34,429 nt of DNA from Burkholderiales bacterium (GTDB taxonomy: Bacteria; Actinomycetota; Thermoleophilia; Gaiellales; Gaiellaceae). Made by a program: the position numbers and the translations under genes. Below are positions 28,943 to 34,429 of the stretch, piece by piece (positions within the stretch are counted from its first letter, which is position 1; each line of letters starts with the position of its first letter). The notes under the pieces were generated by a model. That model was not told where the DNA came from, did no database searches, and saw nothing but the letters and a program-made list of their open reading frames with translations. The stretch is from positions 1 through 34,429 of the forward strand of contig JAICUZ010000001.1 in assembly GCA_025935595.1 (NCBI GenBank), in the 5' to 3' direction.

Positions 28943-29528
28943 GCGCCGCGAACTCGTCGGTCACCTCGAGCCGCTGCGACGCGAAGCGGAAGAGCGCCGC
29001 GGGCCGACCGCCGGTGCGGCCCGGGGCGCGGTGGCCGTCCACCCGCTCGAGGGCGCCGCGGCGGAGCAGCACCCGCTGCAGGTTCGTGGCCGACACGTCA
29101 TGGCCGAGCGCCGCGACGTACAGCTCGCGCAGCTCCGAGATCGTGAACACCTCGGGTGCGAGCGCGAAGCCGAGGTTGGTGTACGAGAGCTTCGCGCGCA
29201 GCCGCGCCTGCGCCGCGCCGACGAGCTCGCGCTCCTCGGGCGGCGTGCGCGTCCCCACCACACGCCAGTCGCCGGTGAGCTCGGTGCCCGGACGTGCGAA
29301 CCCGAGGTAGACCGTCGCGAGCGTGCCGTCGCGGAGGATCCGCGTTTCGAGCTGCTCGAGATGAGCAAGCTGGCCGACCTCGATCGCCCGCTCGAGCGCG
29401 CGCGCCAGTGACTCGCCGGGCAGCCGGCCGACCCGGCGCAGAAGCGCCTCGAGCCGGCCGCCGTGAACCCTCATCACGACGGCGACGACCGCGTGCGAAG
29501 TAGAATTCGGCACAGGTTTTCGTCCCAT
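28926..29528 (-). CDS. NrtR-like Nudix-related transcriptional regulator
   Basis: This is a 200-aa protein with an N-terminal Nudix-like domain followed by a winged helix. The Nudix box, normally GGFxxxxEsxxxAxxREL-EE, is reduced to LPGESLARALERAIEVGQLAHLEQL, so it should sense rather than hydrolyse its ligand. The wHTH is in LSYTNLGFALAPEVFTISELRELYVAALG, SATNLQRVLLRRGALERVDG and GRPAALFRF, closely following NrtR, the ADP-ribose-responsive repressor of NAD metabolism. No NAD genes are beside it. The start is ATG 29528 or GTG 29513 five codons in; a TAGACT -10 box abuts ATG 29528 and would favour the later start. Confidence 0.85.
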   Translation of the reverse strand: MGRKPVPNSTSHAVVAVVMRVHGGRLEALLRRVGRLPGESLARALERAIEVGQLAHLEQLETRILRDGTLATVYLGFARPGTELTGDWRVVGTRTPPEERELVGAAQARLRAKLSYTNLGFALAPEVFTISELRELYVAALGHDVSATNLQRVLLRRGALERVDGHRAPGRTGGRPAALFRFASQRLEVTDEFAALRPPR

Positions 29529-29534
29529 AGTCTA
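29528..29534. promoter_or_regulatory. Overlapping divergent -10 elements (NrtR-like / BMP)
   Basis: TAGTCT (29528-29533, +) and TAGACT (29529-29534, -) share five bases. The plus transcript would begin near 29540, leaving the RBS CGGAGGA (29541-29547) just at its 5' end before GTG 29551. The minus box directly adjoins ATG 29528. Confidence 0.45.
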
Positions 29535-29550
29535 AAACCTCGGAGGACTC

Positions 29551-30576
29551 GTGAAGCGACTCATCGGAATCGCCCTCGTTGCGGCTCTCGCGCTGGTCGC
29601 GGCCGGCTGCGGATCCAAGAAATCGTCGACCGGTTCGACCACCACGACGCAGGCTTCTACATTCAAGGTCGGGCTCTCGACCGACACGGGCGGGCTGAAC
29701 GACAAGAGCTTCAACCACCTCGCCTACGTCGGCCTCCAGCGCGCACACGCGCAGCTCGGGGTTCAGACCCGCGTCGTCACCGCGGCGTCGTCGTCCGACT
29801 ACATCCCGAACCTCACGGCGCTCGCCCGCCAGGGGTACAACCTCGTGATCGGCGTCGGCTTCACGGAGATCGAGGCGATGAAGGCCGTCGCCAAGCACTT
29901 CCCGAAGACCCATTTCGCGATCGTCGACGTGTCGAACGCCGACGAAGGCGGGCTGAAGAACGTCGAGGGCCTCCTGTTCAAGGAGCAGGAGGCGGGCTAT
30001 CTCGCCGGCTACGCCGCCGGGCTCGCGGCGAAGGAACGCGGCGGCAAGGCGGTCTCGTCGGTCGGCGGGCAGAAGCAGCCGCCGGTCGACCGCTACATCG
30101 CCGGCTTCCAGGCCGGCGCGAAGGCTGCGTTCCCGGGCGTGCAGACGCTGAACGGGTACTCGAACGACTTCGAGAAGCTCGCGCTCTGCAAAGAGGTCGC
30201 GCTGAACCAGATCGCCGACGGCTCGGTCGTCGTGTTCCAGGTGGCGGGCGGCTGCGGCCTCGGCGCGCTCGACGCCGCGAAGGAGAAGGACGTCTGGGGC
30301 GTCGGCGTCGACGCCGACCAGGGCTACCTCGGCAGCTACGTGCTCACCTCCGCGCTCAAGCGGGTGGACACTGCCGTGTTCGACTCGATCAAGGACGCCA
30401 AGGACGGCAAGTTCAAGGGCGGGGAGGACGCCGTGTACGGGCTCGACGTCAACGGCGTCGGCATCGGGAAGTTCTCGCCGAAGACTCCGGCGGGAATCGA
30501 AGACAAGGTGCAGCAGATCAAGCAGCAGATCGCGGACGGGAAGATCAAGGACATCCCGACGATCGTGAAGAAGTGA
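29551..30576 (+). CDS. BMP-family substrate-binding lipoprotein
   Basis: This is a 341-aa lipoprotein: MKRLIGIALVAALALVAAGC with lipobox and lipidated C20, then a Ser/Thr linker. It is a periplasmic-binding-protein fold of the BMP/PnrA family: TGGLNDKSFNHLAYVGL, IGVGFTEIEAMKAVA, FKEQEAGYLAGYAAGL, and the hallmark VFQVAGGCGLGALDAAKEKDVWGVGVDADQGYLG. BMP proteins bind nucleosides or related compounds for an ABC importer. No cognate permeases or ATPase lie in the window, so the importer is either elsewhere or this is an orphan receptor. A good RBS (CGGAGGA) precedes GTG 29551. Confidence 0.94.
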   Translation: MKRLIGIALVAALALVAAGCGSKKSSTGSTTTTQASTFKVGLSTDTGGLNDKSFNHLAYVGLQRAHAQLGVQTRVVTAASSSDYIPNLTALARQGYNLVIGVGFTEIEAMKAVAKHFPKTHFAIVDVSNADEGGLKNVEGLLFKEQEAGYLAGYAAGLAAKERGGKAVSSVGGQKQPPVDRYIAGFQAGAKAAFPGVQTLNGYSNDFEKLALCKEVALNQIADGSVVVFQVAGGCGLGALDAAKEKDVWGVGVDADQGYLGSYVLTSALKRVDTAVFDSIKDAKDGKFKGGEDAVYGLDVNGVGIGKFSPKTPAGIEDKVQQIKQQIADGKIKDIPTIVKK

Positions 30577-30580
30577 GCGT

Positions 30581-30973
30581 TTGGCGGAACTGACCGACGC
30601 ACAGCTCACGCTGCTTCGCGACCGGAACTTCGGCGTCGTCGCGACGCTGAAGTCGGACGGCTCACCGCAGACGAGCGTCGTGTGGATCGACACCGACGGC
30701 GAGCACGTGATCTTCAACACGCGCAACGATCGCGCCAAGGGAAGGCACCTGCGGCGCGATCCGCGCGTGAGCGTCACCATCTTCGACGCTGAGCGTGCCT
30801 ATCGGTATTTCGAGGTGGAGGGCGTTGCTGAGCTCGAGGTCGAAGGTGCGAACGAGCACATCCACGAGCTGTCGCGGAAGTACAACGACGGCAAGGACTT
30901 CCACACCCCGGAGAACCGCGTGATCGTGAAGGTCACGCCGCGGCGGATCTTCGACTACCAAGTCTCCAGCTAG
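30581..30973 (+). CDS. PPOX-class F420-dependent oxidoreductase
   Basis: This is a 130-aa split-barrel protein of the pyridoxamine-5'-phosphate-oxidase-like superfamily, of the actinobacterial F420-dependent type (Rv1155-like). It shows FGVVATLKSDGSPQTSVVWI, VIFNTRNDRAKGRHLRRDPRVSVTI, and YFEVEGVAELE. The K-x-R-x-L-x-x-D-P-R segment is the cofactor phosphate-binding site. It would reduce an unsaturated or nitro-type substrate with F420H2, although FMN cannot be excluded. The TTG start follows the BMP stop by 4 nt, so it is cotranscribed with it. Confidence 0.9.
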   Translation: MAELTDAQLTLLRDRNFGVVATLKSDGSPQTSVVWIDTDGEHVIFNTRNDRAKGRHLRRDPRVSVTIFDAERAYRYFEVEGVAELEVEGANEHIHELSRKYNDGKDFHTPENRVIVKVTPRRIFDYQVSS

Positions 30974-30976
30974 CGT
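30971..30976 (+). promoter_or_regulatory. -10 element TAGCGT of the DMT transporter gene
   Basis: TAGCGT begins at the PPOX stop codon and is 8 nt before GTG 30985, compatible with an internal leaderless promoter. Confidence 0.4.
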
Positions 30977-30984
30977 TCGCAAGC

Positions 30985-31893
30985 GTGAAGCGATCGTTCG
31001 GCATCGTCGTCGTCGCGTTTGCCGCGGCGCTGTGGGGTCTGGACGCGTTGATCCGCGGTCCTCTCGCCTCGACCACGACGCCCGCGACGATCGTCTTCGG
31101 CGAGCACCTCGTCCTCGTCGTCCTGACGCTGCCGCTCGCGGCCGGCGCCCTCGCCGCCGTCTTCCGGCTCGGCTGGCGGCACCTCCTCGCGGCGGTCGCC
31201 GTCGGCGCCGGGGCCTCCGCGGTCGCGACGATCCTGTTCACCGAGGCGTTGTTCACCCACAACGACTTCGTCACACCGGTCGTTCTGCAGAAGGTGCAGC
31301 CGGTCTTCGCGGTGCTCGGTGCGATGGTGGTGCTCGACGAGCGGCCGGGCCGCCGCTACGTGCCCTATTTCGTCGCGGCGCTCGCCGGGACGTGGTTCAT
31401 GGGCGTCCCGCATCCGTTCCATCCAGAGGCACACGGCCTCGCGACGATGTCGTATGCGCTCGGCGCGGCACTCTTGTGGGGCCTCGGGACGGTGTTCGGC
31501 CGCTACCTCGCGCGCGACCTGCGCTTCGAGCACGTCACGACGCTGCGGTTCCTGTTCGGCCTCCCCGCCAGCGCGATCGCCCTGCTCGTGCTCGGCGTCC
31601 CGGCGTTCGCGTCCTGGCACGACTCGGGCTGGATCACGGTCCTGGCGCTCGTGACAGGCTTCGCAGCGATGTTCCTCTACTACTACGGGCTCCGCTCGAC
31701 TCCGGCCGTTGCGGCGACGCTCGCAGAGCTCGCCTTCCCAGTCACTGCCGTCCTCGTCGGCTACCTCAAGTTCGGCCAGACCCTCAGCGGCTGGCAATGG
31801 TTCGGTGTCGCGCTGACGAGCACCATCGTCGCTCTGCTGCCCGCACGCCCGCAGGACGTCGCGGCACCGATCGGCGCGCCGGTCCCGGCGTGA
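30985..31893 (+). CDS. EamA/DMT-superfamily transporter
   Basis: This is a 302-aa protein with ten hydrophobic helices and two EamA repeats. The first repeat begins FGIVVVAFAAALWGLDALIRGPL and contains VLQKVQPVFAVLGAMVVLDERP, the E-x-P loop typical of the family. The second begins YALGAALLWGLGTVFGRYLAR and ends with ATLAELAFPVTAVLVGYLKFG and QWFGVALTSTIVALL. These proteins export amino acids, amines or metabolites. Its stop overlaps the amine oxidase start (GTGA), so an amine-related substrate is possible, by context only. Confidence 0.9.
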   Translation: MKRSFGIVVVAFAAALWGLDALIRGPLASTTTPATIVFGEHLVLVVLTLPLAAGALAAVFRLGWRHLLAAVAVGAGASAVATILFTEALFTHNDFVTPVVLQKVQPVFAVLGAMVVLDERPGRRYVPYFVAALAGTWFMGVPHPFHPEAHGLATMSYALGAALLWGLGTVFGRYLARDLRFEHVTTLRFLFGLPASAIALLVLGVPAFASWHDSGWITVLALVTGFAAMFLYYYGLRSTPAVAATLAELAFPVTAVLVGYLKFGQTLSGWQWFGVALTSTIVALLPARPQDVAAPIGAPVPA

Positions 31894-33275
31894 AGCCGAC
31901 AGTCCCTCCGGGCGAGCAACCTGCGTGGTGGCTGCGCGACGCCGACGACGGCGAGCGCTCGCCGTCGCTTCGCAGCGACCTCGACGTCGACGTCGCGATC
32001 GTCGGCGGCGGCTTCACCGGGCTCTGGACAGCGCTCGCGTTGCGCGCGCTTCCCGAGCCCCCGCGTGTCGCGCTGCTCGAGTCGGAGTTTTGCGGCTGGG
32101 GGCCGAGCGGTCGCAACGGCGGCTTCTGCCACGGCTACTGGTCGTACCTGCCGACGCTCCGCGACCTGTTCGGCGACGAGGCGGCGCTTCGGCTGTGCGC
32201 CGCGGGCGACCAGATCATCCCCGGCATCCGCACGTTTCTGGCCGAGCGCGGGGAGGACGCATGGCTCCGCGAAGACGGCCTCCTCGAGGTGTCGACGGCG
32301 ACGTCGCAGGATCCCGAGATCGACGGGCAGGTCGCCGCCGCGCGGGAGGTCGGCCACCCTGAACAGGCAGAGCTCAGGGAGTCGCCCGGCATCTCCCCGC
32401 GGTTCCGCCGCGGAGTGTTCTTCCGTGACGGCGCGACCGTGCATCCCGCGCGGCTCGTACGCGCGCTCCGGCGCGCCGTGCTCGCGGACGGCGTCGAGGT
32501 CTACGAAGGAACGCGCGCCCAGCTGCGCACCGACGGCACGATCGCCGCGAACGGCCGCACTGTCCGTGCGAAGGACGTCGTTGTCGCGACGAACGCCGCC
32601 GCCACCGAATGGCGGCCGGTCCGCGGGCGGCTGACGGTGTTCGGCAGCTACGTCGTGCTCACCGAGCCCGTGCCGGACCTCCTTCGCGAGACCGGCTGGA
32701 CCGACGGGCTCGGGATCTACGACGCGCGCATGTTCCTGCACTACTTCCGGACGACGAACGACGGGCGCGTGCTGATGGGGTCCGGCTCCGGCCCGATCGG
32801 CTTCGGCGCGCGCATCGACGAGCGATTCACCCACGACGCCCCGACTGCGGGACGTGCGGAAGAGGGCCTGCGCCGTCTGCTGCCCGCGCTCGCCGACGTA
32901 AAGGTCGAGGCTGCGTGGGGTGGCCCGATCGACGTCTCGGCCGACCACGTGCCGTTCATCGGCACCGTCCCGTCGACGCGGATCCACTACGCGCTCGGCT
33001 ACTCGGGGCACGGTGTCGGCCCTTCGTGGCTCGCAGGGCGTGTGCTCGCGTCGCTCGCCGCCGGCGCGGACGACGAGTGGACGCGCCTGCCGCTCGTCGA
33101 GCGCAAGGTCGCCCGCGTACCGCGCGAGCCGGTGCGCCGGATCGGCGGCGGGGTGATCCGCGCCGCGATCCTCTCGCTCGAAGAGGCCGAGGAGCACGGC
33201 CGTCGCGGCAGTCCGGTGGCCAAAGCGGTCGCCGGGATCCCGCGCCTGCTCGGAATGAAGCTCGGCACGCGCTGA
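31890..33275 (+). CDS. FAD-dependent amine oxidase (PuuB/DadA-like)
   Basis: This is a 461-aa FAD oxidoreductase of the DAO family. The dinucleotide-binding site is VDVAIVGGGFTGLWTALAL (G39-G44). The segment GWGPSGRNGGFCHGYW is the distinctive GxSGRNGG motif of gamma-glutamylputrescine-oxidase-like enzymes. The C-terminal WGGPIDVSADHVPFIGTV and GYSGHGVGPSWLAG complete the family pattern. It should oxidise an amine or N-substituted amino acid with O2 or another acceptor. The Lrp regulator and PotA-type ATPase next door point to polyamine use. GTG 31890 overlaps the DMT stop; the open frame upstream lies inside that gene. Confidence 0.92.
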   Translation: MKPTVPPGEQPAWWLRDADDGERSPSLRSDLDVDVAIVGGGFTGLWTALALRALPEPPRVALLESEFCGWGPSGRNGGFCHGYWSYLPTLRDLFGDEAALRLCAAGDQIIPGIRTFLAERGEDAWLREDGLLEVSTATSQDPEIDGQVAAAREVGHPEQAELRESPGISPRFRRGVFFRDGATVHPARLVRALRRAVLADGVEVYEGTRAQLRTDGTIAANGRTVRAKDVVVATNAAATEWRPVRGRLTVFGSYVVLTEPVPDLLRETGWTDGLGIYDARMFLHYFRTTNDGRVLMGSGSGPIGFGARIDERFTHDAPTAGRAEEGLRRLLPALADVKVEAAWGGPIDVSADHVPFIGTVPSTRIHYALGYSGHGVGPSWLAGRVLASLAAGADDEWTRLPLVERKVARVPREPVRRIGGGVIRAAILSLEEAEEHGRRGSPVAKAVAGIPRLLGMKLGTR

Positions 33276-33278
33276 GCC

Positions 33279-33321
33279 GCGCATTTCGCCGTCAGGACGG
33301 TTGTCGGTTGACGAAATGCGC
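33279..33321. promoter_or_regulatory. Inverted repeat GCGCATTTCG over the Lrp promoter
   Basis: GCGCATTTCG (33279-33288) and CGAAATGCGC (33312-33321) form a perfect 10-bp inverted repeat 23 bp apart. A smaller hairpin, CCGTC-AG-GACGG (33289-33300), is nested between. The right arm overlaps the -35 box. It could be an operator for the Lrp protein or a hairpin after the oxidase gene. Confidence 0.6.
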
Positions 33322-33337
33322 AGGAATCCGATAGAAC
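33308..33337 (+). promoter_or_regulatory. Promoter TTGACG - 18 bp - TAGAAC of the Lrp gene
   Basis: The -35 box TTGACG (33308-33313), 18-bp spacer and -10 box TAGAAC (33332-33337) are followed by 6 nt to GTG 33344. The transcript is likely leaderless, with the inverted repeat above spanning the -35. Confidence 0.55.
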
Positions 33338-33343
33338 CGCGGC

Positions 33344-33850
33344 GTGCCGGTGACGGAGGCGATGCGGGGACCGGTCACACGGCCTCGCTCTCTCGACCCG
33401 ATCGACCGCGGCATCATCGAGGCGCTGCAGGAGAACGGCCGTGCACCGTTCCGCGCGATCGCGGCGCGCGTCGGCGTCGCCGAGGCAACGGTTCGCGCGC
33501 GCTACGCGCGGCTCGTCGACGACGGGATCTTGCTCGTCACCGGCGTGACGAACCCGCTCGGCCTCGGTTTCGAGGCGCAGGCGATGATCGGGATCAAGAC
33601 GTCCGGCAGTCCCGAGCCGGTAGCGGACGAGATCGCAGGCTGGGACGAGGCGAGCTACGTGGTCGTCGCCGCCGGTCGCTTCGACCTCCTCGTCGAGGTC
33701 GTGTGCGACGACCGCCGCCATCTGCTGGAGTTGACGACGCGCCTGCGCGAGGTCGAAGGCGTCGTCTCGACCGAGACCTTTCCCTACCTGAGCCTCGCCA
33801 AGCAGGTGTACGCGTGGGGCACCCACCTCGTGGAGGAGGAGAACGCGTGA
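33344..33850 (+). CDS. Lrp/AsnC-family transcriptional regulator
   Basis: This is a 168-aa regulator. The N-terminal HTH (about residues 16-66) has LDPIDRGIIEALQENGRAPFRAIAARVGVAEATVRARYARLVDDG, the classic Lrp helix arrangement. The RAM ligand-binding domain (about 78-155) carries VVVAAGRFDLLVEVVC and VSTETFPYLSLAKQVYAW. Lrp proteins form dimers to octamers and respond to amino acids or amines. It lies between the amine oxidase and a PotA-type ATPase and overlaps the latter's start, so it probably controls this uptake and oxidation module. The 10-bp inverted repeat at its promoter is the likely site. Confidence 0.93.
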   Translation: MPVTEAMRGPVTRPRSLDPIDRGIIEALQENGRAPFRAIAARVGVAEATVRARYARLVDDGILLVTGVTNPLGLGFEAQAMIGIKTSGSPEPVADEIAGWDEASYVVVAAGRFDLLVEVVCDDRRHLLELTTRLREVEGVVSTETFPYLSLAKQVYAWGTHLVEEENA

Positions 33851-34429
33851 CCCATGACGTCCGCATCGAAGGCGTCACGAAGCGCTTCCAGGACGTGACG
33901 GCCGTCGATGACCTGACGCTCGACATCGAAGCCGGGAAGTTCTACGCGCTGCTCGGGCCGTCGGGCTGCGGCAAGACGACGACGCTGCGGATGATCGGCG
34001 GCTTCGAGGAGCCGACAGAGGGCACGATCTACCTCGGTGACCGCGCCGTCACGGGCTTGCCGCCGCACAAGCGCGACGTCAACACGGTCTTCCAGAGCTA
34101 CGCGCTCTTCCCGCACCTGACCGTGTTCGAGAACGTCGCCTTCGGCCTGCGCCGCAAGGGCGTGAAGAAGGCCGACGTCGGCAAGCAGGTCGAGGAGATG
34201 CTTCGGATCGTCGGCCTCGCGGGGTACGAGGGCCGCAAGCCGAAGCAGCTCTCGGGCGGCCAGCAGCAGCGCGTCGCGCTGGCGCGCGCGCTCGTCAACC
34301 GTCCGCGCGTCCTGCTGCTCGACGAGCCCCTCGGCGCGCTCGACCTGAAGCTGCGCAATGATAGGCAGCTCGAGCTGAAGCGCATCCAGCACGTGATGGG
34401 ATTCACGTTCGTGCACGTAACGCACGCCC
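33847..34429 (+). CDS. potA: PotA-type polyamine ABC ATPase, N-terminal part
   Basis: This is the first 194 codons of an ABC ATPase cut by the window edge. Walker A is GPSGCGKT (37-44), the Q-loop is VFQSYALFPHLTV (Q83), the signature is LSGGQQQR (135-142), Walker B is VLLLDEPLGALD (155-166), and the H-loop is VTH (H193). The sequence fits the spermidine/putrescine importer subunit. Two oddities sit at the very end: RNDRQLELK where most homologues have R-x-x-M-QLELK, and THA where THD is almost invariant. These may be base errors at a contig edge. GTG 33847 overlaps the Lrp stop. Iron- or thiamine-type import cannot be fully excluded. Confidence 0.88.
   Translation, partial: MTHDVRIEGVTKRFQDVTAVDDLTLDIEAGKFYALLGPSGCGKTTTLRMIGGFEEPTEGTIYLGDRAVTGLPPHKRDVNTVFQSYALFPHLTVFENVAFGLRRKGVKKADVGKQVEEMLRIVGLAGYEGRKPKQLSGGQQQRVALARALVNRPRVLLLDEPLGALDLKLRNDRQLELKRIQHVMGFTFVHVTHA

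Noticed and set aside
1..34429. CRISPR arrays, insertion sequences or integrase-attachment sites at the tRNA genes
   Set aside because: No repeated spacer units, transposase or integrase frames, or duplicated tRNA 3' ends were found on reading either strand.

Overview
The window is high-GC actinobacterial chromosome. The gene content points to a soil member of the Thermoleophilia (Gaiellales/Solirubrobacterales type): an F420-type PPOX oxidoreductase, DUF1800/DUF1501 pair, DUF4383 membrane protein, BMP lipoprotein, stand-alone LigD polymerase and LigC-type ligase, frequent GTG/TTG starts and leaderless TANNNT promoters. This placement is inference from gene content. No plasmid, phage, insertion sequence or CRISPR was seen. 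Both ends cut a gene: serS on the left and a PotA-type ATPase on the right.

Layout. 1-3036: serS 3' end, tRNA-Ser(UGA), then a secreted dirigent-like protein, receiver, histidine kinase and DUF4383 operon. 2956-6545: orphan XdhC (-), a three-gene ATGA-coupled operon (unknown protein, YbaK deacylase, nucleotidyltransferase), and a Ca2+/H+ antiporter (-). 6654-11447: secreted protein, flavin reductase, HAD phosphatase, coupled FabF and MBL hydrolase (-), and a six-helix membrane protein. 11572-16100: secreted protein in its own transcription unit, DNA ligase, XRE regulator (-), glycoside hydrolase (-), LigD polymerase (-), GroES-like protein. 16123-19639: tRNA-Ser(CGA), a three-gene ABC-2 exporter (-), a degenerate MBL protein, tRNA-Ser(GGA), tRNA-Ser(GCU). 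19711-21111: candidate sRNA, membrane cytochrome c (-), aquaporin (-). 21151-25107: SDR, MFS exporter and ArsR-like regulator behind a double operator (-), then divergent NAD epimerase (-) and GNAT. 25151-28942: DUF1800, DUF1501, cupredoxin and alpha/beta hydrolase. 28926-34429: NrtR-like regulator (-), BMP lipoprotein, F420-type PPOX, DMT exporter, and a putative polyamine module (FAD amine oxidase, Lrp/AsnC, PotA).

Cross-cutting patterns. (1) serS and tRNA-Ser genes for all four serine codon families (UGA, CGA, GGA, GCU) lie within 20 kb. (2) A TANNNT-like hexamer sits 6-10 nt before many starts, often facing a divergent partner, which suggests widespread leaderless transcription. (3) All five convergent protein-coding pairs overlap at their 3' ends, two of them sharing one TTAG as both stop codons. 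(4) Several clear regulatory DNA structures stand out: the tandem TCGAAA-N6-TTTCGA operator at 23663-23694, the 10-bp inverted repeat over the Lrp promoter at 33279-33321, and REP-like palindromes at 13557-13583 and 16220-16250.
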